From Chloroflexota bacterium (lineage in GTDB: Bacteria > Chloroflexota > Anaerolineae > Anaerolineales > Villigracilaceae): a DNA stretch of 64,000 bases. A program made the position numbers and the translations under genes. Of the stretch, positions 23,898 through 32,109 are shown one piece after another. The stretch spans positions 1 through 64,000 of the forward strand of contig JACRBN010000002.1 of NCBI GenBank assembly GCA_016213105.1, written 5' to 3'. The notes below the pieces were generated by a model that was not told the origin of the DNA, searched no databases, and was given only the letters and a program-made list of their open reading frames with translations. Numbering within the stretch: position 1 is the first letter of the stretch; each line of letters opens with the position of its first letter.

Positions 23898-25265
23898 TTA
23901 ATCGCGCCTGCCCTTCAACACGATGCGGATCGGCGTGCCGAGGAAACTGTACTCCTCGCGGATCTTGTTCTCGATGAAACGGATGTAACTAAAATGTACC
24001 ATCGACGGATCGTTGACGTAGATCATGAAGGTCGGCGGATCGCTGCGCACCTGGGTGCCGTAATACATCTTGACCACGCGCCCCGCATGCGACGGGTGCG
24101 GATGCAGGTCCTGTGCGCTGTGGATGATCTGGTTGATCTTCGAGGTCGTCAGGCGCGCCAGGCGTTCCTCCTGCACACGCAGGGCCATCGGCATCACCTG
24201 GTCCACGCGCTGGCCGGTCTTGGCCGAGATGAACAGGATCGGCACGAAATCCATGAAATTCAGCTCATTCTGAATCTTCCGGGTGTACTCCTCCATCGTG
24301 TAGTTGTCCTTCTCGATGGCGTCCCATTTATTGACCAGCACCACGCACGATTTCCACTCCTCCAAAATGAAGCCCGCGATGTGCGCATCCTGCGAGGTGA
24401 TGCCCGTCGTCGCGTCGATCATCAGGATGGCCACGTCGGCCCGCTCGATGGATTTGAACGAGCGCAGCACGCTGAACTGCTCCACGCCCGGCTCGATCCT
24501 TCCGCGCCGACGGATGCCCGCCGTGTCGATCAGCGTCACCTCCACCCCGTCGAAGACGATCTTCGAGTCGACCGAGTCGCGCGTCGTGCCGGCGATGGGG
24601 CTGACGATGGCCCGCTCCTTGCCGACCAGCTTGTTGAGCAGGCTGGACTTGCCCGCATTCGGCTTGCCGACGATGGCGATCTTGACCGAGTCATCCTGCT
24701 CTTCGTTGACCAGGGGCGGGAAGGCCTGCACCATTGCGTCCAGGATGTCGCCGGTCCCGGTGCCGTGCAGGGCCGAGATGGGATACGGGTCGCCCAGCCC
24801 CAGCTCGTAGAATTCGGGCGCCTGCAGGCGGCGTTCCTCGTTCTCGCATTTGTTGACCACCAGGAAGATCGGCGGCCAGAACCTGCCATCGGGCAGCTTC
24901 TTTTGCGCGCGGCGCAGGATCTCGGCTACCTCGCGGTCGGGGGAGGTTACGCCGCTGTCGCCGTCGGTCAGCAGCAGCACGGCGTCGGCATCTTCGAGCG
25001 CGGCCAGCGCCTGCGCGCGGATCTCCTGGATGAAATCGGCCGAACCGGTCGAAAGCGGAGTCTTGCCGCCGTGGGTCGGGTCGATGCCGCCCGTATCCAC
25101 GATGGTGAAGGCGCGCCCGTTCCACTCCGAATCGCCGAACAGGCGGTCACGGGTGGTGCCGGGTGTGTCGTCCACGATGGCCATACGTTCGCCGACGAGA
25201 CGGTTGAAAAGAGTGCTCTTGCCTACATTGGGGCGCCCCAGCAGGGCGACAATCGGTTTGCTCAT
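23898..25265 (-). CDS. der: Ribosome biogenesis GTPase Der (EngA)
   Basis: 455 residues from ATG 25265. It has the tandem G domains unique to Der: first P-loop GRPNVGKS (10-17) with DTGG switch, second P-loop GKPNAGKS (200-207) with DTAGIRRRG and NKWD. The C-terminal KH-like domain (about 365-455) has the typical HPSHAGRVVKMYYGTQV segment. In the first domain the G4 motif reads NKCE where NKxD is usual, a conservative Asp-to-Glu change. Der is needed for 50S subunit maturation. The YbbR gene lies 21 bp upstream, so the two are probably co-transcribed. Confidence 0.96.
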   Translation of the reverse strand: MSKPIVALLGRPNVGKSTLFNRLVGERMAIVDDTPGTTRDRLFGDSEWNGRAFTIVDTGGIDPTHGGKTPLSTGSADFIQEIRAQALAALEDADAVLLLTDGDSGVTSPDREVAEILRRAQKKLPDGRFWPPIFLVVNKCENEERRLQAPEFYELGLGDPYPISALHGTGTGDILDAMVQAFPPLVNEEQDDSVKIAIVGKPNAGKSSLLNKLVGKERAIVSPIAGTTRDSVDSKIVFDGVEVTLIDTAGIRRRGRIEPGVEQFSVLRSFKSIERADVAILMIDATTGITSQDAHIAGFILEEWKSCVVLVNKWDAIEKDNYTMEEYTRKIQNELNFMDFVPILFISAKTGQRVDQVMPMALRVQEERLARLTTSKINQIIHSAQDLHPHPSHAGRVVKMYYGTQVRSDPPTFMIYVNDPSMVHFSYIRFIENKIREEYSFLGTPIRIVLKGRRD

Positions 25266-25286
25266 GGGTTTCTCAATCAAGTCTTT

Positions 25287-26657
25287 CTATGGGATCACAA
25301 CTGCGCGGGTGGGTCTTCGCGGCGGGAATGGGCTGGCGGGGTGGGCCTCCCAACCCAGCAGCGAGGATTGCGGCGTGGGTGTGGGCGTCGGCGTGGGCGT
25401 GGGGGGCAGGTTTGGGTTGGGCGTCTGGGCGGGGCTCAGGGTCACTTCCACCGTGCCCGGCAGGATCGTCTCCACGATCACGTCGGCGATCAGTATCTCC
25501 ACTTTGGGCGTCAGTTGGTGGGTGCCAACTTCCAGCCCGCTCAGGTCGACCGTCACGCGGATGTCCTGGCGCGTGAGCGTATCCAGCAGGGGCAGGGGGC
25601 CTGAGACGATCACGTCCACCGTGGGCGGCAGTACCTGGGCCGTCAGCCCCGGCGGCAACCCCACCACCTGCACGAGTTCATTCGAAAGGGTCAGGCTGCT
25701 CTCGATGGGCGAGATGCCCGCCAGGATCATGACGGTCTGTTCGCCCACCACCGAAACGCCCTGCGGCAGGTTCAAATCGAGGCGGGTGGCAATATCCTCG
25801 CTGGCGTTCTGCAGGTCGAGCGGCAGTGTCTCCACCACGCCGGGCAGTTCCAGCACCACGTTCGGGTCGGACGAGTATACCGTAACAACCGGCGGAAAGA
25901 CAGAGATGTCGGTCAGGCGGTAGCCGCTCGCCACCTGTCCCTGCACAGTCACCTTGACCGCCAGGTCGCGGTAGCCGCCCTGCTGGGTGATGGCCAGGTT
26001 GACCTGCACCTCCTGTGGCGAGACGCTCAGCCCGCGCACCACCTGTCCATTTTCATTCAACAGGTCGACAGGGATGGAGCGGCCGATGGCCTCGCGCAAT
26101 CCGTCCAGGTTGATGGCGATGCGCGCGCGGGTCACGGTGTTCACCAGCGACTCGGGGCCTGCCACAACCACCTGCAGCGGATCGAGGCTGGGCTCGCCGC
26201 TCTGGTAGCCGGTGGCTGGCTGCCCCGCAATGCTCAATTCAACGGCTACTGTGCGCGTAGCCACGGGTTCGAGAAACAACGTCACGTTCGCAGGCGTGAC
26301 CGAAACGATCTTCACCGGGCGTTCATTGACCTGCACCTGGATGTTCACGGCGTGTTCGCCGCTGCTCAAGCCTGAGAGATCGAGGATCGCGCGCACGCTG
26401 GCCGGGTCGTTGTCGAGACGTTCCCAGACCGAGACCGGCGCCCGCAGGCTGACCGCCACCTGTTTGGGATACTCGCTGCTGATGACCAGGCCCGAATCCT
26501 GTCCCACCACCTCCACCTGGATCGGGGCGGGCAGGGTGCGCTCCTCGTCCGGGTCGGCGGCGGTGACAGCCGCCACCCACACGGCCAGCGCCAGGATCAC
26601 GGCCCACAGCAGGGTCTTCAGGTTCGTGCCGATGGCGCGCAAAGTTTCTTTGCTCAT
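25287..26657 (-). CDS. YbbR-like protein, probable CdaA regulator (CdaR-type)
   Basis: 456 residues. One N-terminal membrane helix (about 14-34), then four YbbR beta repeats of about 80-90 residues, recognisable by recurring patterns such as VEVVGQDSGLVISSEYPKQV and LSIAGQPATGYQSGEPSLDPLQV. A Pro/Thr-rich C-terminal extension (PTPTPTPTP) ends the protein. In Firmicutes YbbR/CdaR binds and regulates the diadenylate cyclase CdaA. Here it follows cdaA with a 4-bp gap, so the same partnership is very likely. Confidence 0.92.
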   Translation of the reverse strand: MSKETLRAIGTNLKTLLWAVILALAVWVAAVTAADPDEERTLPAPIQVEVVGQDSGLVISSEYPKQVAVSLRAPVSVWERLDNDPASVRAILDLSGLSSGEHAVNIQVQVNERPVKIVSVTPANVTLFLEPVATRTVAVELSIAGQPATGYQSGEPSLDPLQVVVAGPESLVNTVTRARIAINLDGLREAIGRSIPVDLLNENGQVVRGLSVSPQEVQVNLAITQQGGYRDLAVKVTVQGQVASGYRLTDISVFPPVVTVYSSDPNVVLELPGVVETLPLDLQNASEDIATRLDLNLPQGVSVVGEQTVMILAGISPIESSLTLSNELVQVVGLPPGLTAQVLPPTVDVIVSGPLPLLDTLTRQDIRVTVDLSGLEVGTHQLTPKVEILIADVIVETILPGTVEVTLSPAQTPNPNLPPTPTPTPTPTPQSSLLGWEAHPASPFPPRRPTRAVVIP

Positions 26658-26661
26658 GAGG

Positions 26662-27531
26662 TCACTCGTCCCTGCGTTTGGGCAGGTTCGGGATGAAGCG
26701 CTCGAACCAACTGCCCTCTCCGGGCTTTCGGCTCGGGCGGAAGAAGGCGATCAGGATGTTCTCCAGCCGCTCGGGGTCGAGGCGGCGGATCATGCGCCCC
26801 GAGTGCGCGATCGAGATCGAGCCGGTCTCCTCCGAGACCACCACGGCCACCGCATCGCTCACCTCCGAGATGCCCAGCGCCGCGCGGTGACGCAGGCCCA
26901 TCTGGCGTTCGGGTGAGCGGTTGAGGATGCCGCTGGACGACAACGGCATGACGCAGGCCGCCGCCACCAGGCGCCCCCCCGCCAGGATGGCCGCTCCGTC
27001 GTGCAGGGGCGTGTTGGGATAGAAGACCTGCAACAATAATTCGGGCGTGACCTGCGCGTCCATCTTCACCCCGCTGTTGACGAATTCATTCAGGCTGTCC
27101 AGCCGCTGGAGCACGATTAACGCGCCGTGCTGGCGGGCCGAAAGCCGCGCCGAGGCGCTCACCACCGCGCGGATCGCCTGTTCGATCTCCACGGTCGCGC
27201 TTCTGTCGATCATCGGCCAGATTGCGCCGGCCCGCCCCAGGCGTTCGAGCGTGCGGCGGATCTCGGGTGCAAAGATGACCGGGATCGAGAGCAGCAGGGC
27301 CGGCAGCGCGCTGGAGACCAGCCACGAGAAGGCCGGCAGGTCGACCAGCGAGGTGAACAGCACGATCACCACCACCAGCAGGATCATTCCGCGGAAAAGC
27401 ACCATCGCCTGCGTATCGCGCAGCGAATACAGCAGGCCGAAGAAGATGAGCGTCACCAATAGCAGGTCGACGGCGCTCAGCCAGCTCAGGCGTTGGAAGA
27501 TGAACAGGAGGTTATTGAGAAATTCAGTCAC
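26662..27531 (-). CDS. cdaA: Diadenylate cyclase (c-di-AMP synthase)
   Basis: 289 residues starting at GTG (27531); no in-frame ATG upstream fits. Three membrane helices in the first 95 residues, then the DAC domain. The catalytic DGA (178-180, in PLHDGAAI) and RHR (214-216, in GLRHRAALG) motifs are both present. It converts two ATP to c-di-AMP, which controls potassium and osmotic homeostasis and envelope stress. The partner YbbR gene follows. No c-di-AMP phosphodiesterase is visible in the window. Confidence 0.95.
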   Translation of the reverse strand: MTEFLNNLLFIFQRLSWLSAVDLLLVTLIFFGLLYSLRDTQAMVLFRGMILLVVVIVLFTSLVDLPAFSWLVSSALPALLLSIPVIFAPEIRRTLERLGRAGAIWPMIDRSATVEIEQAIRAVVSASARLSARQHGALIVLQRLDSLNEFVNSGVKMDAQVTPELLLQVFYPNTPLHDGAAILAGGRLVAAACVMPLSSSGILNRSPERQMGLRHRAALGISEVSDAVAVVVSEETGSISIAHSGRMIRRLDPERLENILIAFFRPSRKPGEGSWFERFIPNLPKRRDE

Positions 27532-27632
27532 GGTTTAAGGTGGGCGGGAAAGCGGACCCTGGCGCGCGGAACCCGGCTGAACCGAATTCCCTGCCCCCTT
27601 AAGCCCGCTTCCCGGCGAAAGGGCTGGAAATG

Positions 27633-27730
27633 TTAGTACCGCTGCCAGATGAAGTTGTAGCGCAATTTGCTAAATTGCGCCTGGCAAATTGGCAATTTGC
27701 CCTACATCTTTAACTTGTCGAGATACTAGT
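27633..27730. repeat. Dispersed palindromic element, copy 2, with a second hairpin
   Basis: GCGCAATTT-GCT-AAATTGCGC (27660-27680) has flanks like copy 1 at 23728. An additional hairpin, GGCAAATT-GGC-AATTTGCC (27683-27701), is absent from copy 1. The whole unit sits in the 280-bp gap between cdaA and coaE. Confidence 0.85.
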
Positions 27731-27754
27731 GTTCCAGCCGCCGCTTGCGATGAA

Positions 27755-27794
27755 CCTGGAAGCCGGCGACGCGTCGCCGGGAGCCGCTTCCAGG
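27755..27794 (-). terminator. Nested hairpin after coaE, possible terminator without T-run
   Basis: CCTGGAAG (27755-27762) pairs with CTTCCAGG (27787-27794), enclosing CCGGCGAC-GC-GTCGCCGG. The stem is very stable and lies 20 bp past the coaE stop, but no U-tract follows. Confidence 0.5.
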
Positions 27795-27814
27795 GGTGAT
27801 CCTGTGGACAAACG

Positions 27815-28948
27815 CTAAATGGGCCGCAGGACACGGTCCTGGCGTAATTGCTTGAAGTACAGCGGGCCGCCGTTGACCGGCATCGATTCGAACGCGGCGT
27901 CCTGCCAGGCCTGCACGCCCAGTGTCTCGGGGGTGCGGCGGTCGTATCCGAGCTTCGCCCAGATTTCGGTGTGGGCGCCTATATCCTCGGGCAGGAAGAT
28001 CAACGAGGCTTCGCATTGCAGGTCGCGCGAGGCGCGTTCCACTTCGCCGATCAGGCCTTCGAGTCCCTGCTGCGGGTCGAGGTCCTCGTCGAGGTATACG
28101 TCGGTGGTGCGGGCCACCAGGTTTTCCACCTGCCAGCCGGCCACACCCACCAGGCGTCCGCCCCGCCGCAGCAGCATGTAGGCCTTGTCGCCGAAGCCCG
28201 CCATCACGTCCTCGGCCGTCATGGCGTGACGGCCGTTGCTCAGGCGGTTGAGCAGCTCGGCGATGGATTTCGAGTCGCGCGGACGTCCGCGCTGGATCTC
28301 GAGTTTGCCCGTCGCGATCCGCTGCACCACGGGGATGGTGTCGCCCGTGGGGGAGAGCTTCTTCCAGTTCGTTGTGACCTGCTTCCACAGGTCCTCGTAG
28401 GAGCCGCCGTTGCGGATGACCACGTTGGCCGCGGCGATCTTTTCCTGCTGGGCCGACTGCGACATGATGCGCTGGTAGGCCTCGTCGCGGGTCAGGCCGC
28501 GCTTGCGGGTCAGGCGCTCCACCTGGATCTCCTGCGTGGAGTCGGTCACCCAGATCGTATCGCACAACAGCCGCAGGTCGCTTTCGAGCAGCTTGATCGC
28601 CTCGATCACGATCACCTTCTGGTGCGCGCGCTGGATCAACATGCCGGTGGCCTGCCGCACCAGCGGGTGGACGATGTCCTCCAACTGGCTGAGCGCCTCC
28701 GAATCGCTGAAGACGAGCCGTCCCAGCTTGGAACGGTCGATCTCGCCCTCCTTGTCCACCAACCACCTGCCGAATTCCTTGATGACAGGTTGGTAGCCGG
28801 GCGCGCCCTTCGCGATGGCGCGGTGCGAGAGGGCGTCGGCGTCGATGGTGTAAGCGCCCAGATGCTCGAGCATTCTGCGCACGACGCTTTTGCCGGTGGC
28901 GATATTGCCGGTCAGGCCGATGATGTATTTCCCTGGTACGTGGCTCAC
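27815..28948 (-). CDS. coaE: Dephospho-CoA kinase with extra C-terminal GNAT-like domain
   Basis: 377 residues against about 200 for ordinary CoaE. GTG start with GAGGAG upstream. The N-terminal 200 residues are CoaE: P-loop GLTGNIATGKS (11-21), the IDADALSH region, LEDIVHPLVR, and the lid RLTRKRGLTRDEAYQRI. This half phosphorylates dephospho-CoA in the last step of CoA synthesis. Residues about 210-377 form a second domain (LLNRLSNGRHAMTAEDVM, MLLRRGGRLVGVAGWQVENLVARTTDVYL, YDRRTPETLGVQAWQDAAF) that looks like an acetyltransferase fold. No clear acetyl-CoA P-loop was seen. Confidence 0.9.
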   Translation of the reverse strand: MSHVPGKYIIGLTGNIATGKSVVRRMLEHLGAYTIDADALSHRAIAKGAPGYQPVIKEFGRWLVDKEGEIDRSKLGRLVFSDSEALSQLEDIVHPLVRQATGMLIQRAHQKVIVIEAIKLLESDLRLLCDTIWVTDSTQEIQVERLTRKRGLTRDEAYQRIMSQSAQQEKIAAANVVIRNGGSYEDLWKQVTTNWKKLSPTGDTIPVVQRIATGKLEIQRGRPRDSKSIAELLNRLSNGRHAMTAEDVMAGFGDKAYMLLRRGGRLVGVAGWQVENLVARTTDVYLDEDLDPQQGLEGLIGEVERASRDLQCEASLIFLPEDIGAHTEIWAKLGYDRRTPETLGVQAWQDAAFESMPVNGGPLYFKQLRQDRVLRPI

Positions 28949-29288
28949 GGGTTCTCCTCGGAATACGAGTTACCCTCCTATTTTAATGTCTTTTTGCCCA
29001 AACCAACAAATGACTTTGCCGGCTTTTCCGTTATTTCCGCAAGGTTGGGCGGACGGAGCGGGGCGCAGTTGCCGGCTTGCCGCATCCAGCCGGGGCGTAA
29101 CGCAAAGCCGCAGGTTGCAGGGAAGGATTTGCCGCCGTACATCCAATCAAAATCCTGTCGTTGTGAGCCGCCGCCTTTGTTCTTGAGCGGCATGGCAACC
29201 TCATTTTGACAAAAAACGGGAGATTGCTTCGGGTTATCGCCTTCGCACTTCGTGCCCTTCGTGTTGAGGCTCTTCCCGTCCGGCGAGG
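28949..29288. other. Gap between coaE and RNase P RNA
   Basis: About 340 bp with no recognised gene or repeat. On the minus strand a 71-codon frame (28978-29193) has a GAGG site 5 bp before its ATG and is listed separately. The rest shows nothing I can assign. Confidence 0.5.
28978..29193 (-). CDS. Possible small protein upstream of coaE
   Basis: 71 residues. Start ATG preceded by GAGG at 5-bp spacing, stop 30 bp before coaE. The sequence is Gly- and aromatic-rich early (KNKGGGSQRQDFDWMYGG) and basic at the end. I recognise no family and codon use is not clearly protein-like. It may be a chance frame. Confidence 0.25.
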   Translation of the reverse strand: MPLKNKGGGSQRQDFDWMYGGKSFPATCGFALRPGWMRQAGNCAPLRPPNLAEITEKPAKSFVGLGKKTLK

Positions 29289-29317
29289 TTGACGCACCCG
29301 CCCCCAGCGGGTATGAT
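29289..29317 (+). promoter_or_regulatory. Promoter of RNase P RNA
   Basis: TTGACG (29289-29294) and TATGAT (29312-29317) are separated by 17 bp, placing the start about 7 bp downstream, at the beginning of the P1 helix. Confidence 0.85.
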
Positions 29318-29323
29318 GAAGGC

Positions 29324-29766
29324 GCCTCAGGTTGGTCGGGCAGTCGCGGTCCTGTGTTTACGGGATCGAGGAAAGTCCGCACTCCATAGAGCACGGCGTC
29401 GGATAGCACCCGGGGCGGGGAAGCCGCCGAGAGGCGTGAACCTGCCGGATGAGGGCCACAGAAACAAACAGCACCTCCCGCTTTCGGGCGGAGGTGTGAT
29501 GGTGAAAAGGTGGTGTAAGAGACCACCGGCGCGCGCAGTAATGCGCGCGGCCAGGTAACCCCCGCCGGGAGCAAGGCCAAGCAGGAGCGATTTCGTCTGT
29601 GGACGATGGGAGGCTGCTCGCCTCCACACGTGCCATCCCCTTGAGTGGGGTTGGCCAGCTCCGGGTAGGCTGCATCGAGCGGAGCGGCGACGCGCCGCCC
29701 AGAGAGATGACTGCACAGGCGGAGCAATCCGCTGGACAGAATGCGGCTTATAGACCGACCTGAGGC
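29324..29766 (+). ncRNA. rnpB: RNase P RNA, bacterial class A
   Basis: About 443 nt. P1 is formed by GCCTCAGGTTGGTCGG at the start and CCGACCTGAGGC at the end. The universal motifs are present: GAGGAAAGTCCGCACTCC near the 5' end, the GGTAACCCCC region, the AGGGCCACAGAAACA-like segment, and the 3' ACAGAATGCGGCTTATAG block. It is the catalytic RNA that matures tRNA 5' ends, together with RnpA encoded elsewhere. A short T-run (29768-29772) after P1 gives termination. Confidence 0.95.
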
Positions 29767-29901
29767 ATTTTTGAAGTATGTGGGGTTATCCCATGAACAA
29801 TATGTGCAATAGAAATCAGAATACCCATATTTTTTGCTTAACCAAAAATCCTGTCCAGCCCGCCCACTGAGGGTAAAATAGCCCCTCATTGGAGAGGTGT
29901 C

Positions 29902-30585
29902 ATGAATGAAAAGATCGACATATTTTGGGCGGGGGTGCGCGCCGAGTTTCCGCTGCTGGTGGGCGTCTTCCCGTTTGGGATGATCTATGGCGCGCTGGCC
30001 CTGAACGCCGGCCTGAGCCTGGCCGCATCGCAGATGATGTCGTCCATCGTCTTCGCGGGTTCCTCGCAGTTCATCGCGGCGCAGTTGATCCACGACGCCG
30101 CCCCGGGCCTGGTCATCGTGCTGACGATTGCCGTGGTCAACCTGCGGCACATGCTCTACAGCGCCTCGCTGGCCCCCTATCTGAAGGATCTGCCTGTCCG
30201 CTGGAAGGTGCTGCTTGCCTACCTGCTGACCGACGAAGCCTATGCCCCCACCGCCCTGAAATTCGAGCGCGAGGGCGTCACCCCGCTGGGACACTGGTTC
30301 CTGTTCGGCGCGGGACTGGCTCTGTGGAGCACCTGGCAGGTCAGCACCGGCCTGGGCATCTTCCTGGGCGCCTCCCTGCCGCAAAGCTGGCCGCTGGATT
30401 TCGCCCTGCCCCTGACCTTCATCGCCCTGGTCATGCCCGCCCTGAAGAATCGACCCGCCATCGCGGCGGCGCTCAGCGCGGGACTGGTCGCCCTCCTGGC
30501 CTACGGCCTGCCCTTCAAGCTCGGCCTGATCCTGGCCGCGCTGACGGGTATCCTGGTCGGCACCGTATTGGAGGGACGCAAATGA
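29902..30585 (+). CDS. azlC: AzlC family branched-chain amino acid exporter, large subunit
   Basis: 227 residues, polytopic with seven or more membrane helices. AzlC hallmarks: [17 protein letters not shown] near the start and [14 protein letters not shown], then [17 protein letters not shown]. With AzlD it exports branched-chain amino acids or analogues such as azaleucine. The stop overlaps the azlD start (ATGA). GAGG lies 4 bp before the ATG. Confidence 0.95.
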   Translation: MNEKIDIFWAGVRAEFPLLVGVFPFGMIYGALALNAGLSLAASQMMSSIVFAGSSQFIAAQLIHDAAPGLVIVLTIAVVNLRHMLYSASLAPYLKDLPVRWKVLLAYLLTDEAYAPTALKFEREGVTPLGHWFLFGAGLALWSTWQVSTGLGIFLGASLPQSWPLDFALPLTFIALVMPALKNRPAIAAALSAGLVALLAYGLPFKLGLILAALTGILVGTVLEGRK

Positions 30586-30896
30586 ACATCTGGCTGATCA
30601 TGTTGTTGGGTGGCTTGATCACGTTTGGGATGCGCTTCTCGTTCATCTACCTCTTCGGCCGCTTCGAGGTCCCGCAGACCCTGCGGCGCGCCCTGCACTA
30701 CGTCCCCCCGGCTGTGCTGTCGGCCATCGTCTTCCCCGAACTGCTTATCCAGGAGGGGCGGCTGGCCCTCGACCTGGCCAACGAACGCCTGCTGGCCGGG
30801 CTGGTGGCCGTCCTGGTCGCCTGGTTCACCCGCAACACCTTGCTGACCATCCTGGCCGGCCTGGGCGCTCTGCTGATCCTGCAATTCGTGCTCTGA
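30582..30896 (+). CDS. azlD: AzlD family transporter small subunit
   Basis: 104 residues with four hydrophobic helices. It has the family's [39 protein letters not shown] segment and a C-terminal [10 protein letters not shown] helix. Overlaps azlC by 4 bp, so the two subunits are translationally coupled at equal levels. Confidence 0.94.
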   Translation: MNIWLIMLLGGLITFGMRFSFIYLFGRFEVPQTLRRALHYVPPAVLSAIVFPELLIQEGRLALDLANERLLAGLVAVLVAWFTRNTLLTILAGLGALLILQFVL

Positions 30897-30902
30897 CCCG
30901 CT

Positions 30903-31811
30903 TTACAGGTACGCCAGGAATACCTGATTCCCGCCCTCCTCGCGGGCGCGCAGCATGGCAGCCCGCGCCTGGCCCACCAAACTGGCCAGGTCCGTGGATG
31001 GGTTGACGTGGAACAGGGTCGCCACGCCCGCGCTCATCTCCACGCTGACCGGCGGCCCGTCCTGCCCAGCCGTGATGAAGATCGAACGCACGCCCTTGAT
31101 GATGCGCTCGGCCACCTTTTCGGCGTCCGCCCCGATCACGCCGGGCAAGACCGAAATAAACTCGTCGCCCTGCCAGCGGCCTAGGCAGTCATAGGGACGG
31201 CTCTTCTCGCGGATGATGCGCGCCACCAGCTTGAGCACCTCGTCGCCGATGCTCCAGCCGTGACGCTCGTTCAGCGCCGCGAAATTGTCGATGTCCAGCA
31301 TGATCAGGCTCAACGGGGACTGGTTGCGGCGGGCGCGTTCCATCTCCCCCTGGGCCGTGTTGAGGAAGGCTTTTTGGTTGAAGAGATTGGTCAGCGGATC
31401 GTAGAGGGCCAGGCTCTCCAACTGATCCCTGGCCTGCGTCAGGTCCTCGCCCAGGCTCATGATGCGCTCCCCGATGGTGATGCGGGACTTCAGGTCGAGG
31501 GCCGAGATGGGCTTGAAGAGGTGATCGTCGGCGCGGGCCGCCTGCCGCTCGGGATCGTAGGCGCGGCTCGTGACCAGCAAAACGTACACCGGGCCAGGCA
31601 GCTCCCCCGAACGGATGCGTTCGATCAGGCGTTTCTCGTCCATGTCGGAATTGGTGCGGTCGGCGATCAGAAAACGCGCCTGTCCCGCCCGCAGATATTC
31701 CCAGGCAGCCAGACTGCTCCCGCAGGCGAGCATTTCGTGATTTTTAGCCTGGATGACCTGCAAAATGATCGAGCGTTCCGCCGGGTCGTTGTTGAGGACG
31801 AGGATCTTCAT
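30903..31811 (-). CDS. Response regulator with GGDEF domain (degenerate QGDEF motif)
   Basis: 302 residues from ATG 31811. Receiver domain 1-120: acidic ND at 8-9, D51 at the phospho-site (followed by RTNSDM instead of the usual MPxMDG), K100 in FKPI. GGDEF domain about 135-300: opening YDPLTNLFNQKAF, metal site IMLDIDNFAALNERHG, and active-site loop GRWQGDEF (Q instead of the first Gly). I-site: residues before the loop do not show a clear RxxD. It may be a weak diguanylate cyclase or a c-di-GMP/GTP-binding regulator. Transcribed alone, convergent to azlCD. Confidence 0.85.
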   Translation of the reverse strand: MKILVLNNDPAERSIILQVIQAKNHEMLACGSSLAAWEYLRAGQARFLIADRTNSDMDEKRLIERIRSGELPGPVYVLLVTSRAYDPERQAARADDHLFKPISALDLKSRITIGERIMSLGEDLTQARDQLESLALYDPLTNLFNQKAFLNTAQGEMERARRNQSPLSLIMLDIDNFAALNERHGWSIGDEVLKLVARIIREKSRPYDCLGRWQGDEFISVLPGVIGADAEKVAERIIKGVRSIFITAGQDGPPVSVEMSAGVATLFHVNPSTDLASLVGQARAAMLRAREEGGNQVFLAYL

Positions 31812-31917
31812 GCCAGTTCCTTGTGCGTGAATTATACCTTGGGTATTCCAGAAGCGCCGTCGGGAGGGCGACACAAAGTGGATTTTCAGAAAGCCATAAC
31901 CCTCAAGACTTGCGCCG

Positions 31918-31946
31918 TTGACAAATGTATTATCCCATAGTATATT
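31918..31946 (+). promoter_or_regulatory. Promoter of the tRNA gene
   Basis: Consensus TTGACA (31918-31923), 17-bp spacer, TATATT (31941-31946). Transcription would begin about 12-15 bp before the mature tRNA end. Confidence 0.88.
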
Positions 31947-31966
31947 TGCGGCGCTCTAGCCAAAAC

Positions 31967-32038
31967 GCCGAGGTAGCTCAGTGGTAGAGCAGGGGACTCA
32001 TAAGCCCTTGGTCGGGAGTCCAAATCTCCCCCTCGGCA
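31967..32038 (+). tRNA. tRNA with CAT anticodon (elongator Met, or Ile2)
   Basis: 72 nt. Acceptor stem GCCGAGG/CCTCGGC, D-arm GCTC-AGTGGTA-GAGC, anticodon loop CTCATAA with CAT, T-stem GGGAG/CTCCC, discriminator A. CCA is not encoded (CTA follows). Odd points: the last anticodon-stem pair is A-G, and the T-loop reads TCCAAAT where TTCAAAT or TTCGAAT is standard. No fMet features (a run of three G-C pairs and a 1-72 mismatch), so it is elongator Met or the lysidine-modified Ile2 type. Confidence 0.9.
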
Positions 32039-32041
32039 CTA

Positions 32042-32071
32042 AACCCGCCGAAAGGCGGGTTGTTTTTTTTT
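32042..32071 (+). terminator. Intrinsic terminator after the tRNA
   Basis: AACCCGCC-GAAA-GGCGGGTT (32042-32061) has an 8-bp stem with a stable GAAA tetraloop, followed by G and a run of nine T. Confidence 0.95.
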
Positions 32072-32109
32072 ATATTCAGGGAAGTTCCCTATCTTGGAAA
32101 GGATGATCG

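Noticed and set aside
23844-25604. Long open frame opposite der
   Set aside because: It is the complementary strand of a well-recognised gene and reads as Arg/His-rich sequence without domains. The same holds for other long frames such as 40089-41615 opposite pfp.
28978-30384. Long minus-strand protein across RNase P RNA and azlC
   Set aside because: It covers a structural RNA and a membrane-protein gene on the other strand; composition is not protein-like.
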